Positions 52,931 through 62,100 of a DNA stretch of 64,000 bases are shown here, piece after piece. A program made the translations under genes and the position numbers. Origin of the DNA: JBBROS01 sp965213845 (GTDB lineage: Bacteria > Pseudomonadota > Alphaproteobacteria > Acetobacterales > Acetobacteraceae); NCBI GenBank assembly GCA_965213845.1, contig CBDCAI010000004.1, positions 992,001 to 1,056,000 on the forward strand, read 5' to 3'. Every line of letters begins with the position of its first letter. The first letter of the stretch is position 1. The notes beneath the pieces are model-generated. The model searched no databases, was not told the DNA's origin, and worked only from the letters and a program-made list of their open reading frames with translations.

Positions 52931-53327
52931 GCGGGAAGCCCTAGCATTCCGCTCGCCACGCGCCTATATCGGTCGTGCTGGCTTCAACCGGCTATGGTGA
53001 TAAACGAGGGTTGGAATAAGCGTTGTGGACCCGGGGGCAGTGCCCGGCGCCTCCACCATCTCCCGCAGCGGCTTGCTCCGGGGTGTGGATCGGGGGGCGA
53101 AACAGGCTCGACACGCGTGGTAAAGAACACTTTTTTGCTCGGCATGATACCGCCGTTATCGGGTCATATCACAAGTGCCAATGACAATCATGAGGCGCTC
53201 GCGATCGCTGCGTAAGCAGTGACACGCGCGGTCCGGGGGGTACCGGGCAACAGAAACCCCCCACTTCTTTCCAGCCGCTGCCAGGATGATCGTGGCAACC
53301 AACGCTACGATCGGCCGTTGCAGCCTC
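52931..53327. other. intergenic region upstream of small secreted-protein gene
   Basis: 397 bases, lower in GC than the flanks, with no gene recognised. A TTGCTC / TTATCG pair around 53134-53160 is a weak promoter guess; spacing is only 15. The divergent genes on both sides must have promoters here. Confidence 0.35.
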
Positions 53328-53594
53328 ATGAAGATCATCGTCGCAGCGCTGCTCGTGCTCTCCTCCACCGCCGCCATGGCGCAGAAGGAGCCGCTGACGC
53401 CCGCGCCGGTGCCGGGCCGCATCCTGGACACCTATGCACCCAGCGACCGTGCCGGCCGGTCCGACGCCGCAGACAACAGCGCGCCCTTCTCGGCCGCCCC
53501 GAGCGGCCTGGTCGTCGGCAACGGCCAGAGCACGGCGCAGCCGCTGCCGTCCTCGCAGCGGGACGACCCCGCCACGCCCTCCCTCTCGCGCTGA
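53328..53594 (+). CDS. small secreted protein
   Basis: 88 residues from ATG 53328 (14 upstream residues in the longer frame lack a signal-like order). Clear Sec signal peptide KIIVAALLVLSSTAAMAQ with an Ala-x-Ala cleavage site. The mature part is short, polar and proline-rich with no known domain. A periplasmic or surface protein of unknown role. Ends four bases before the convergent enoyl-CoA hydratase. Confidence 0.65.
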   Translation: MKIIVAALLVLSSTAAMAQKEPLTPAPVPGRILDTYAPSDRAGRSDAADNSAPFSAAPSGLVVGNGQSTAQPLPSSQRDDPATPSLSR

Positions 53595-53597
53595 AGC

Positions 53598-54353
53598 CTA
53601 CCGCCCGCTGAATACGGGCGTCCGCTTCTCGAAGAACGCCGCCTTCCCCTCGGCGTGATCCGCCGTCAGGAACAGCGCCGACTGCGTGTCCCGCTCCCAT
53701 TCCAGCGCCGCATCCAGCCCCGCCGCCAGAACCTGCTTGGTCATCGCCACGGCCAACGGCGCCTGCGCCTCGAACAGCTGCGCCCGCGCCAGGGCCGCCT
53801 CCAGCGCCGTCCCGCTCGGCACGACGTGGTCCACCAGCCCGATCCGCGCCGCCTCCGCCGCCTCCATCCGCTCGCCATACAGCAGGATCTGCCGCGCCCG
53901 CCCGTGCCCGACCCGCAGCGGCAGCGTGTGCGGCAGACCGAGGTCGGCGATCAGCCCCATGCGTCCGAACCCGGCTGCGAACTTCGCATCCGTCGCAGCC
54001 ACGATCGTGTCGCAGCACAGCGCGACTGACAGCCCCGCCCCCACGGCGAACCCCTCCACCGCGGCGATGATCGGCTTCGAGGACTTGATCAGCAGCCGCA
54101 CCATCCGATGCGTCGCCCGGAACCGCTCCCGCCCCGAAGCCAGGTCGCTCAGGTCCATCTTGCTGAGGTCCCCCCCGGCGCTGAACGTCCCGCCCGCACC
54201 CGTGATCACCACCGCGCGCACCGTCGCATCCGCCTCGATCCGCTCCATCGCCTCGATCACGGCGATCCGCATCGGCATGGCCAGCGCGTTGCGCCGGGCC
54301 GGGTAGTCGAGCGTCAGGACGGCGATAGATCCCTCGCGGCGTTCGATCAGCAC
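53598..54353 (-). CDS. enoyl-CoA hydratase/isomerase family protein
   Basis: 251 residues, crotonase fold. Substrate/oxyanion region VITGAGGTFSAGGDLSKMDL (about 49-68), second oxyanion part AVEGFAVGAGLSVALCCDT (about 99-117), and the C-terminal GERMEAAEAARIGLVDHVVP. The exact catalytic acid pair is not obvious, so hydratase, isomerase or another crotonase reaction are all possible. Cytoplasmic acyl-CoA metabolism. Stands behind the GNAT gene, 78 bases apart; may be a separate unit. Confidence 0.9.
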   Translation of the reverse strand: MLIERREGSIAVLTLDYPARRNALAMPMRIAVIEAMERIEADATVRAVVITGAGGTFSAGGDLSKMDLSDLASGRERFRATHRMVRLLIKSSKPIIAAVEGFAVGAGLSVALCCDTIVAATDAKFAAGFGRMGLIADLGLPHTLPLRVGHGRARQILLYGERMEAAEAARIGLVDHVVPSGTALEAALARAQLFEAQAPLAVAMTKQVLAAGLDAALEWERDTQSALFLTADHAEGKAAFFEKRTPVFSGR

Positions 54354-54431
54354 GGCAAGCTCCCCCTCGGTCTTTCCGCGATAGGGCGGGAGCCGCAGCC
54401 GCCCGTCAACCCGCGCCCCGTTCGCAGGCTG

Positions 54432-54860
54432 TCAAAGCAGCTTCGTCATGAACACCCGGCTGGTCCCTGGCGGGTCGCACGGCACCTCACCGAACCGCCG
54501 CCAGCCCTGCCGTTCATAGAAGCCGGGGGCCTGGAAGCTGATCGTGAACAGCACGGCGGAGCGGCAGCCCCGGCGGCGCCCTTCCGCCTCGAACCGCCGC
54601 AGCACCTCCGTCCCGAGCCCGGCCTTCCGCATGCCCTCCGGCAGATAGAACAGGTCGAGGAACAATAAACCGAGCGAGGACCGCCCCAAGGCACCCCCCA
54701 GCGCCGCACCGCCGGCCTTGTCGCGCACGATCACCGCGAGCGCCTGCCGGTCGGTGTAGCCGACGGTCTCGTCGTTGAACCGGTCCAGCCCGGCCCCAAG
54801 CATCGCCGCGATCTCCGGGCCCGGCTGGTCGGTCGTCACGATCTCCGTCTCGCTCGCCAT
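54432..54860 (-). CDS. GNAT-family N-acetyltransferase
   Basis: 142 residues from ATG 54860; the longer frame upstream overlaps the binding-protein gene and is spurious. GNAT core: ALAVIVRDKAGGAALGGALG (strands 2-3), LFYLPEGMRKAGLGTEVLRR (acetyl-CoA pyrophosphate loop, R/K-x-x-G-x-G/A) and FEAEGRRRGCRSAVLFTISF, then APGFYERQGWRRFGEV. It transfers an acetyl group from acetyl-CoA to an amine of unknown identity. It follows the ABC-transporter operon by 23 bases and may act on its solute. Confidence 0.88.
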   Translation of the reverse strand: MASETEIVTTDQPGPEIAAMLGAGLDRFNDETVGYTDRQALAVIVRDKAGGAALGGALGRSSLGLLFLDLFYLPEGMRKAGLGTEVLRRFEAEGRRRGCRSAVLFTISFQAPGFYERQGWRRFGEVPCDPPGTSRVFMTKLL

Positions 54861-54883
54861 GCCCCGCTCCCCCGACGTCGCTC

Positions 54884-55783
54884 TCAGGCCCGCATGGCCG
54901 CTTCCGCCAGGGTGTTGTCCACCGCCCGGTCGAAGGCAACCCCCTTCGGCACCAGCCCGCCCGTGACCAGGCTGTCGCGCAGCCGGTCGTAGCCGCCGCG
55001 CGGCAGCACGGGGTCGTGGCCCCAGATCCCGAGGCGCTGATACCGCGCCAGCGCCGCCACCAGCCGCGGCCGGGGCAGGTCCGGAAAGTAGGATGCCACC
55101 GTGTCGGCCAGCGTCGGCGCGTCCACCGCCGCCAGCCACTGCTGGGTCCGGTAAACCGCCCGCACCATGCCCACCAGCTCCGTCCGCTTGGCCGCGATCG
55201 TGCCACGGCGTGTGTAGAACGCCGTATAGCTGCAGGGGCCCCGCTCCGCCTGGGCGTGCCAGACGTGGCACCCCTGCTCGACCAGCGCCTCGACATGCGG
55301 CTGGAACAGCTGCGCCACATCGAGATCGCCCGCCAGCAGCGCCGCCGCGTTCTCCACCATCGTGCGCCCCTTCACCCAGGCGACGCCGCCCGGGTCCACG
55401 CCATCCAGCCGCAGGTCGTGCTGCAGGCACAGCCAGGGCGTCGGCACCTCGCTGACCGCGCCGACGCGCAGGCCGGCCAGGGCGGCGGGGTCGTACGGTT
55501 CCCGCTCCAGGGCGGTCACCAGGAAGAACGGGTCCCGCGTCACGACCTCGCCGAAGCACACGAAATCGGCGTCCGTGCGCTCGGCATAACCGAGGTTCAC
55601 CCGCATCGGCCCGCCCCAGCCCACATCCACCGTGCCGGCCACCAGCCCCTCCAGCGCGCGGTCCGGCGTCGGGCTGCTGACGAAGCGGATCTCCACCCCC
55701 TCCGTCGCGAACGCCCCCCGGGCCAGCGCGGCGTAGAACGGCGCGTAGAACAGCCCCCGCAACGATTCCTGCAGCGTGATCAC
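54884..55783 (-). CDS. NMT1/THI5-like ABC binding protein without signal peptide
   Basis: 299 residues from GTG 55783, which overlaps the upstream permease stop (GTGA) and has GGAGGG before it. The NMT1 fold is clear: ITLQESLRGLFYAPFYAALA, then GVEIRFVSSPTP, DVGWGGPMRVNL and the region FQPHVEALVEQG. The protein begins straight with the first beta-strand and has no signal peptide, unlike periplasmic binding proteins. Either the true start lies in another frame, or it works in the cytoplasm as a THI5-like pyrimidine-synthesis or solute-sensing protein. Last transporter gene of the operon. Confidence 0.8.
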   Translation of the reverse strand: MITLQESLRGLFYAPFYAALARGAFATEGVEIRFVSSPTPDRALEGLVAGTVDVGWGGPMRVNLGYAERTDADFVCFGEVVTRDPFFLVTALEREPYDPAALAGLRVGAVSEVPTPWLCLQHDLRLDGVDPGGVAWVKGRTMVENAAALLAGDLDVAQLFQPHVEALVEQGCHVWHAQAERGPCSYTAFYTRRGTIAAKRTELVGMVRAVYRTQQWLAAVDAPTLADTVASYFPDLPRPRLVAALARYQRLGIWGHDPVLPRGGYDRLRDSLVTGGLVPKGVAFDRAVDNTLAEAAMRA

Positions 55784-56583
55784 GACCCCTCCCTCTCTTC
55801 CAGCCCGAACGCCCGCCCCACGCCTACCGTCGCCTCCAGCACGGCGAACACACCCAGCGCCAGCGCCACCAGCACCGCGCCCGCCGCCAGCACCACCGGC
55901 CCCGGCGACTGGTCCACCGTGGTGAAGATCCGCACCGGCAGCGTCGTCGCCTCCGGACCCGAGAGGAACAGCGCCACCACCACCTCGTCGAACGACAATA
56001 TCGCCGCGAACAGCGCGCCGCCCACGATCCCGGCGCGCACGGAAGGCAGCGTCACCCGCCACAGCACCCCCCAGGGCGAGGCACCCAGCCCGGCTGCCGC
56101 CCGCTCCAGGTTCGGGTCGAACTGCGCGAACCCGGCCGTCACCAGCCGGATCACGAACGGCGTCGTCAGGATCACATGCCCGGCCACGATCCCCGCCTTC
56201 GTCCCCCCGAACCCCATCTCGGTATACAGCACCAGGAAGGCCAGCCCCAGCACGACCGCCGGGATCGCCAGCGGAAGGGTCAGGAACGCCATGGCGACCC
56301 CCCGGCCCAACCAACCCGGCAACGCGCCCCGCGACAGCGCCACCGCCGCCGCCGTGCCCAACGGCGTCGCGATCGCCGCCGTCATTGCCGCGATCTGCAC
56401 GCTGGTCCAGGCGCTGTCGACGAAGTCCGCGTCGTCGAGGAAGGCGCGGTACCACCGCAAGCCGAGTCCGGCCGGCGGGAAGCCGATCGTCTCCCCCAGG
56501 GTGAACGACGCCAGCACCGCCACCGCGATGGGCCCGATCAGCAGCAGCAGCGCCAGCCCCGTGAACGCATAGAGGGCCTTCAT
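55780..56583 (-). CDS. ABC permease, PotC-type
   Basis: 267 residues from ATG 56583, overlapping the previous stop (ATGA). Six hydrophobic helices; the ABC permease EAA loop appears as NLERAAAGLGASPWGVLWRV (about residues 165-184). Layout matches the second permease of spermidine/putrescine or similar (PotC) importers. Pairs with the PotB-type gene upstream. Confidence 0.9.
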   Translation of the reverse strand: MKALYAFTGLALLLLIGPIAVAVLASFTLGETIGFPPAGLGLRWYRAFLDDADFVDSAWTSVQIAAMTAAIATPLGTAAAVALSRGALPGWLGRGVAMAFLTLPLAIPAVVLGLAFLVLYTEMGFGGTKAGIVAGHVILTTPFVIRLVTAGFAQFDPNLERAAAGLGASPWGVLWRVTLPSVRAGIVGGALFAAILSFDEVVVALFLSGPEATTLPVRIFTTVDQSPGPVVLAAGAVLVALALGVFAVLEATVGVGRAFGLEEREGS

Positions 56584-57413
56584 GCCGGGCCAAACCGCGT
56601 CGCCGCAGCCTCGAACACCCGCAGCAGCAGCGTCGTCGCCCCCAGCAGCAGCATCCCGATCGCCGCGCCGAATGGCCAGTTCATCCCGCTGACCGCCTGC
56701 TCGTACGCCACCACCGCCAGCACCCGCACGCCCGAGCCGCCCAGCACCGCCACCGTCACATAGCTGCCGGTCGCCAGCGCGAACACCGTCGTCACCCCGG
56801 CCACCATGCCCGGCGCCATCAGCGGCAAAACCGCCAGAAACGCCCGCGCCCGCCCCGCCCCCAGGCTGCGCGCCGCCCGCAGGAGCTGCAGGTCGATCTT
56901 CTGGAGCGACCCGAACAGCGCCAGCACCATGAACGGGAAGAACACGTGCACCAGCCCGGCCAGCACCGCGCCCTCGGTGAACAGATGCGTCCGCCCGGGC
57001 GGCAGCCCCAGCGCCCGGCCCACCGCGTTCAGCAGCCCGAACTCCCCCAGGATCACGATCCAGCCGAAGCTGCGCACCACCACGCTCACCAGCAACGGCG
57101 CCAGCAGCCCCAGCAGCAGCAGCCCGCGCATCCGCCGGGGCGCCAGCCGCAGGCACCACGCCACCGGCATCCCCGCCACCAGGCAGATCAGCGCGCACAG
57201 CCCTGCCAGCTTGAAGGTCTCGCCCAACAGGCCGAGGTAGAATCCGTCCGTCAGCAGCCGCAGGTAGTTGGCGGTCGTCAGGCCCGAGGCGGTGCCCGTC
57301 AGGCTGAACCGCTGGATGCTCTGCCACAGCAGGAACAGCAGCGGCAGCACGAACAGCACCGCCGACGCCAGCAACGACGGCAGAAGCAGCAGCCCGGCCA
57401 TCGTGCCCGCCAT
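56580..57413 (-). CDS. ABC permease, PotB-type
   Basis: 277 residues, six membrane helices (starting AGLLLLPSLLASAVLFVLPL). EAA-like loop LLRAARSLGAGRARAFLAVL (about 183-202). First permease of a PotB/PotC pair. It is 13 bases behind the binding-protein gene and overlaps the PotC-type gene. The operon lacks a PotA-type ATPase next to it. Confidence 0.9.
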   Translation of the reverse strand: MAGTMAGLLLLPSLLASAVLFVLPLLFLLWQSIQRFSLTGTASGLTTANYLRLLTDGFYLGLLGETFKLAGLCALICLVAGMPVAWCLRLAPRRMRGLLLLGLLAPLLVSVVVRSFGWIVILGEFGLLNAVGRALGLPPGRTHLFTEGAVLAGLVHVFFPFMVLALFGSLQKIDLQLLRAARSLGAGRARAFLAVLPLMAPGMVAGVTTVFALATGSYVTVAVLGGSGVRVLAVVAYEQAVSGMNWPFGAAIGMLLLGATTLLLRVFEAAATRFGPA

Positions 57414-57426
57414 CCCGGCGCGGCCC

Positions 57427-58467
57427 TTACCGAGGTCTCGACATCATCTTGTCGAACCGCTCCGCCCAGGTGCCGAACTCCTCGTTCACCCCGGCCACGT
57501 CCAACGGCAGGAAGGCCGGGATGTCCTGGTCCCCGGCAAATCCCAGCCGCTGCTTCAACTCGGGCGTCAGCACGATTCCCACATTCACCGGCACCACCGC
57601 CTGCGCCTGCGCCATCCGCGCCTGCACCACCGGCCCCAATATCCAGTTCAGCACGCGCTGCGCGTTCACCGGGTGCGGCGCCCGCGCGACCGGGACCATG
57701 TAGTTCGTCAACGACACCAGCGCGTCCTTGGCCGGGGCGAACCCGATATCCACACCCTGGGACCGCAGCAGGTGCGCCCGCTCCGCCGTCGCCGGATACA
57801 CCCAGGCCTCGCCCGACTTCGTCAGGTCCTCCGCCTGCCCCGGGTTGGCCAGCACAATCGTCCGGTTGTCGTACATCGCCTGCATGAACGGCCAGATCTC
57901 GCTGTCGTCGCGCACCGTCTTGCCCGCCGACATCTCGAGCGCGGCCATCGTCAGCACCGTGTAGAAGCTGCTGAAGTTGAACGTGATCACCCGCCCGGCC
58001 AGCCGCTTGTCCGTGACCGCCCGCCAGGTGTCGAGCGGCCCCACCCCCGCCTCGGCCAGCTTGTCCCGCCGCCACGCCCAGCCGATCGGGTTGATCTCAT
58101 ACGGCGCGCCATAGCCGTCTGCCGATCCGAGGCCCGGCCGCAAACTCTTCAGGTTCGGCACCTCGGCCGGGTCCAGCTTCTGCACCAGCCCCAGGCTTTT
58201 CGCGACGACGAAGGTCTGGTCGTTCAGCAGCGCCAGGTCGAACTGCGGCGCACTCCGCTGCGCCCGGATCTTGGCCAGGATGTCCGCCGACCCCGCCTCC
58301 ACGAACACCGCCTGGATGCCGAGCGGCTTCGTGTAGAGCTCCACGTTCTCCCGCACCAGCTTGCCCAGCAGGCCGCCGAACGTCGCGATCACGACCCGGT
58401 TCTCCCCCGGCACGGGCTGCGCCAGCGCCGGCAGGGACAACAGCAGGAAAGCCAGAACCCAACGCAT
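57427..58467 (-). CDS. ABC extracellular binding protein, PotD/SBP_bac_8 type
   Basis: 346 residues from ATG 58467. Signal peptide RWVLAFLLLSLPALAQP. The mature part reads NRVVIATFGGLLGKLVRENV, VEAGSADILAKIRAQR and the YGAPYEINPIGWAWRRDKL segment typical of PotD-like binding proteins (polyamines, Fe3+, mannopine). Solute unknown. Precedes the PotB/PotC-type permeases by 13 bases. Confidence 0.9.
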   Translation of the reverse strand: MRWVLAFLLLSLPALAQPVPGENRVVIATFGGLLGKLVRENVELYTKPLGIQAVFVEAGSADILAKIRAQRSAPQFDLALLNDQTFVVAKSLGLVQKLDPAEVPNLKSLRPGLGSADGYGAPYEINPIGWAWRRDKLAEAGVGPLDTWRAVTDKRLAGRVITFNFSSFYTVLTMAALEMSAGKTVRDDSEIWPFMQAMYDNRTIVLANPGQAEDLTKSGEAWVYPATAERAHLLRSQGVDIGFAPAKDALVSLTNYMVPVARAPHPVNAQRVLNWILGPVVQARMAQAQAVVPVNVGIVLTPELKQRLGFAGDQDIPAFLPLDVAGVNEEFGTWAERFDKMMSRPR

Positions 58468-58478
58468 CGCCCAACCCC

Positions 58479-59486
58479 TCAATTGCCCGGCAGCCCCTGC
58501 GCCATCGGGAAGAACACGTCCGTCCACGCCGAAGGCGCCGCCCGCAACGCGCCCGTCTTGTGCATGAACCCGGCAAACGCCATCACGCCCAAGGGCGTCG
58601 CCTCGAACCGGATGTGCGGGTCGCGCAGCACCGTCATCAGGTCCTCCCGCGCGATCTTGTCGCCCGACAGCCGCAGGTACCGGTCCGCCGCCGCATCCTT
58701 GTCCGCGTTGATCTGCCCCAGCGCCTCGCCCACCGCGTCGTACACCGCCTGCACCACACGCGGGTTGGCCGCGGCGAAGCGCTGCGTCGTCCACAGCACC
58801 GTCAGCGACGTGTCGCCCATCACGTCGACCGAGGTCAGCACGGTGTGCACCTGCGGCGACTTCAGTTCGAACACCGTGAACGGCGGCGAGGCGAAGTGCG
58901 TGTCCACCTGGCCCGCCGCCCGGCCCATCAGCGACGCCGCCGCATCCGGGTGCCCCAGCGCCACCGTCAGCCGGTCGAGCCGCGCCCAGTCCCCCCCGAA
59001 GGCCTTTTCCGCCGCCATCTCCAGCACCAGCGCGTGGTTGCTCACCTTCACCGCCGGCAGCGCGATCCGGTCCATGTCGGTGAAGTCCGCCACCGTGTGC
59101 ACATCGGGGTTGCGGGTGTTCAGCACCGTCGGCATCACCGCCATGCCGGTCACGCCGCGCACCGCGTTGCTGCTGCCCCGGGTCTTGTCCCACAGCACCA
59201 GCATCGCCGGCACCGCACCCACCCCGAAGGCCAGCTGCCCCGACAGCAGCCCGTCATCGGCCACCGCCCCGCTGGTCAGCGTCGTCCACTGCACCGTGAA
59301 GCCCGGCAGCCCCAGGGCGGCCGCGTGGCGCTCGATCAGGTGCTCCTCCTCCATGATCAGGAACGGCAGGTAGGCGATCCCCAGCTGCTTGGCGAACACG
59401 ATCCCTGCCACCTCCGCTCGTGCGGGGAACGGCGCCGAAGCCACCAGCAGCAGCACCCTGAACCAACGCAGCATCGCCCTACTCAC
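58479..59486 (-). CDS. ABC binding protein, SsuA/TauA type
   Basis: 335 residues with a signal peptide (LRWFRVLLLVASAPFPARAE). NMT1-like domain: VFAKQLGIAYLPFLIMEEE at the mature N-terminus and VDTHFASPPFTVFELK. Family of nitrate/sulfonate/taurine-type binding proteins. It overlaps the ATPase gene's stop by eight bases. Second binding protein for the Ssu-type transporter in this operon. Confidence 0.88.
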   Translation of the reverse strand: MSRAMLRWFRVLLLVASAPFPARAEVAGIVFAKQLGIAYLPFLIMEEEHLIERHAAALGLPGFTVQWTTLTSGAVADDGLLSGQLAFGVGAVPAMLVLWDKTRGSSNAVRGVTGMAVMPTVLNTRNPDVHTVADFTDMDRIALPAVKVSNHALVLEMAAEKAFGGDWARLDRLTVALGHPDAAASLMGRAAGQVDTHFASPPFTVFELKSPQVHTVLTSVDVMGDTSLTVLWTTQRFAAANPRVVQAVYDAVGEALGQINADKDAAADRYLRLSGDKIAREDLMTVLRDPHIRFEATPLGVMAFAGFMHKTGALRAAPSAWTDVFFPMAQGLPGN

Positions 59487-60240
59487 TCCCGCCCTCCGTG
59501 CCCAGCGCCGCCCGCAGCCGCCCGGCGATGGCGGCGAACTCCGCCCCCCGCGGGTCCCGCGGCCGCACCAGGTCCACCGTCACGTCGGCGCTCAGCCGGC
59601 CCGGCCGGGGCGTGAACACCAGGATCCGGTCGGCCAGGAAGATCGCCTCGTCGATGCTGTGCGTCACGAACAGCACCGTCGTGCGCTGCCGGGCCCAGAT
59701 GTCCAGCAGCTCCTGCTGCAGCCGGCCGCGGGTCTGGGCATCCAGCGCGCCGAACGGCTCGTCCATCAGCAGCGCCTTCGGCTGCGTCGTCAGCGCCCGC
59801 GCGATCCCGACCCGCTGCCGCATCCCGCCGCTCAGCTCGTGCGGGTAGCGGGCGGCGAACGCCTCGAGCCCCGTCAGCGCCAGCATCTCCTGCGCCCGCG
59901 CCCGCCGCGCCGCGGATGCCACGCCCCGGGCCTTCAGATTGAACTCCACGTTGCGCTGCACCGTCATCCAGGGGAACAGCCCGTGGTCCTGGAACACGAT
60001 GCTGGTCGCGGGCGACGGTCCCGAAATCTCCCGCCCCGCCACCACGATCTGCCCCACCGTCGGCGCCTCCAGGCCCGCGATCATCTGCAGCAGCGTGCTC
60101 TTGCCGCAGCCCGACAGGCCCAGCAGGCAGACGAACTCACCCTCCGCGCAGGCGATGTCGATCCCGCGCAGCGCCTCCACCGGGCCACCCTTGGCCTGGT
60201 AGGTCTTGCCGACCCCGATCGTCTCGATGAAGCGGCTCAT
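59479..60240 (-). CDS. ABC transporter ATP-binding protein, SsuB/TauB type
   Basis: 253 residues. Walker A GLSGCGKSTLLQMIAG (about residues 37-52), Q-loop, signature LSGGMRQRVGIARAL (about 134-148), Walker B KALLMDEPFGALDAQTR, His switch VLFVTHSIDEAI. Closest to SsuB/TauB. This is the only ATPase gene in an operon with two kinds of permease, so it may serve both. Confidence 0.95.
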   Translation of the reverse strand: MSRFIETIGVGKTYQAKGGPVEALRGIDIACAEGEFVCLLGLSGCGKSTLLQMIAGLEAPTVGQIVVAGREISGPSPATSIVFQDHGLFPWMTVQRNVEFNLKARGVASAARRARAQEMLALTGLEAFAARYPHELSGGMRQRVGIARALTTQPKALLMDEPFGALDAQTRGRLQQELLDIWARQRTTVLFVTHSIDEAIFLADRILVFTPRPGRLSADVTVDLVRPRDPRGAEFAAIAGRLRAALGTEGGSE

Positions 60241-60244
60241 GCGC

Positions 60245-61060
60245 TCACCCCGAGACCAGCCCTTCCTGCCACCGACAGGCCCAGCTCCGCAGCAGCCGCA
60301 CCGCCTGGTCCAGCAGCAGCCCGATCACCCCGATCACGATGATCCCGGCAAAGATCAGCTCCGTCCGGAACGTCATCTGCGCGTTCAGGATCATGTAGCC
60401 CAGCCCCGACTTCACCGCGATCATCTCCGCCGTCACCACCGTCAGCCAGCCGCCGCCGATGGCCAGGCGCAAGCCCGTCAGGATCGCCGGCATCGCGGCC
60501 GGCAGCACGATGTCGCGCAGCACCAGCATCTCGCTCGCCCGCGCCGCCATTGCCACCTTCAGCAGCGTCCGCTCGATCCCGCGCACGCCGAAGATCGTGT
60601 TCAGCAGCAGCGGCCAGGTCGCCGCCAGGAAGATCAGCACGATCGCCGGAGTGTCGCCGATGCCGAAGAACAGCATCGCCAGCGGGATCAGCGAGATGGG
60701 CGGCACGGAACGGAACGTCTGGATCGACCAGTCCGCCAGCCGGTCCAGCACCTCGTACCGCCCGATCAGCAGCCCGGCCGGCACCGCCACCACGAAGGCC
60801 AGGCCCACCCCCACCGCCACCCGCGCCATGCTGGCCCCGGCGTTCGCCGCGATCACCGGGGCCCACTGCACGAACGCCCCCAGCACCTTGCCGGGCGACG
60901 GCAGCAGCACCGGCGGATACACCCCGGCCGCCACCACCGCCTGCCACAGCAGGAATACCCCAATCAGCGGCACGAGCCCCAGCCACCGGCGCGAGGGCAG
61001 CGGCCACGCCCGGCCCGTGCGAACCCCGCCGGGCGCAGCCGGCGCAGCCGTCGTGCTCAC
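60245..61060 (-). CDS. ABC permease, SsuC/TauC type
   Basis: 271 residues from GTG 61060, overlapping the previous stop (GTGA). Six membrane helices after a 25-residue polar lead. Typical SsuC marks: YPPVLLPSPGKVLGAFVQW, RSVPPISLIPLAMLFFGIGD and the EAA loop region ERTLLKVAMAARASEMLVLR. The frame at 60237-61007 is only an overlapping shadow. Confidence 0.93.
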   Translation of the reverse strand: MSTTAAPAAPGGVRTGRAWPLPSRRWLGLVPLIGVFLLWQAVVAAGVYPPVLLPSPGKVLGAFVQWAPVIAANAGASMARVAVGVGLAFVVAVPAGLLIGRYEVLDRLADWSIQTFRSVPPISLIPLAMLFFGIGDTPAIVLIFLAATWPLLLNTIFGVRGIERTLLKVAMAARASEMLVLRDIVLPAAMPAILTGLRLAIGGGWLTVVTAEMIAVKSGLGYMILNAQMTFRTELIFAGIIVIGVIGLLLDQAVRLLRSWACRWQEGLVSG

Positions 61061-61992
61061 AGGAAGCTGGTGTTGATGAACTCGCCCCACTTCGGCTCGG
61101 CGTCCAGCAGCTTGGCGTCCATCATCATCCGGGCCAGCGCCTTCAGGCCCGTCTGGAACGGCGCCCCGCTCTCGCTGGTGAAGAACAGGTTCTTGGTGCT
61201 GGCCTCCGCCACCTCCCGGCTCAGGTTGAACTGCTTGATCGTCGTCTCGACCGCGATCCCCGTTTCGTCCCTCATCCGCGCCGTCGCCTTCACGTGCGCT
61301 GCCACCAGCTGCTTCGTCAGCGCCGGCTCCTTGGCCAGGAACGCCGTGCTGGCGACGAAGCCCAGGTTCGTCTTGCCCATCGGCGTGTCGTACGGGACCC
61401 ACAGCTTGTGCCCGAACCCGCTCAGCTCCGCGAACGACGCATAGGGCTCGAAGCAGCAGATCGCCGCCACGTCGCCGCGCGCCAGCGGCACCGGCTGGTC
61501 CTGATTGTCTAGATAGACCAGCTCCACCTTGTCCTCGAGCCCCTCGGCCTTCAGCTTCCACGCCAGGCTCACCAGCCCGATCGAGCCGTTCTGCACGCCG
61601 ATCTTCTTGCCCGCCAGCTGCTTCATGCTCGTGATCTCGGGCCGCGCCACCAGCATCCAGCCGCCATCGCAGCCATTGGCCAGCACCGCCATGCCGAACC
61701 CCTTGCTCGCCAGCTGCATCGTCGCCGACAGACCGCCATTGCCCACGTCCACAGCGCCCGTCGCCACCGCCTGCATCCGCTGCACCAGGCTGGGGAAGGT
61801 GATGATCTCGGCCTCGATCCCCTCGGGTTTCAGCAGCTCCGGCATCAGGAACATGGCGTTCGTCGTCGTGGAGAACGCCGAGCCCAGCTTCACCTTGCGC
61901 AGCGCCTGCCCCAGCGCGGCATGGCTGACGATGGCGGGCGTGGCGAGGGCGAGCCCTGTGGCCCCGCCCAGGAACCTGCGGCGATCGAGCAT
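61057..61992 (-). CDS. ABC binding protein, SsuA/NrtA type with Tat signal
   Basis: 311 residues. The N-terminus has a twin-arginine signal (DRRRFLGGATGLALATPAIV). NMT1-like fold: VKLGSAFSTTTNAMFLMPEL, the GAVDVGNGGLSATM ligand region and GKKIGVQNGSIGLVS. First gene of the eight- or nine-gene minus-strand transport operon; divergent from the GMC oxidoreductase, so that 108-base gap holds the promoters. The solute is an organic acid or sulfonate by family, unproven. Confidence 0.92.
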   Translation of the reverse strand: MLDRRRFLGGATGLALATPAIVSHAALGQALRKVKLGSAFSTTTNAMFLMPELLKPEGIEAEIITFPSLVQRMQAVATGAVDVGNGGLSATMQLASKGFGMAVLANGCDGGWMLVARPEITSMKQLAGKKIGVQNGSIGLVSLAWKLKAEGLEDKVELVYLDNQDQPVPLARGDVAAICCFEPYASFAELSGFGHKLWVPYDTPMGKTNLGFVASTAFLAKEPALTKQLVAAHVKATARMRDETGIAVETTIKQFNLSREVAEASTKNLFFTSESGAPFQTGLKALARMMMDAKLLDAEPKWGEFINTSFL

Positions 61993-62100
61993 GCGTGCCT
62001 CTCCCTAAATGCCCGAAGCCACGCAAGAACCGCGCCATCTCCGTGCGTTGCGCCGCATCCGGCCCGCCGCTACCGTTCCCGGAAAAGGAACCCGTCCCCC

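Noticed and set aside
60237..61007. 256-codon frame in the transport operon
   Set aside because: Overlaps the SsuC-type permease in another frame, Gly/Ala/Arg-rich shadow without membrane helices.
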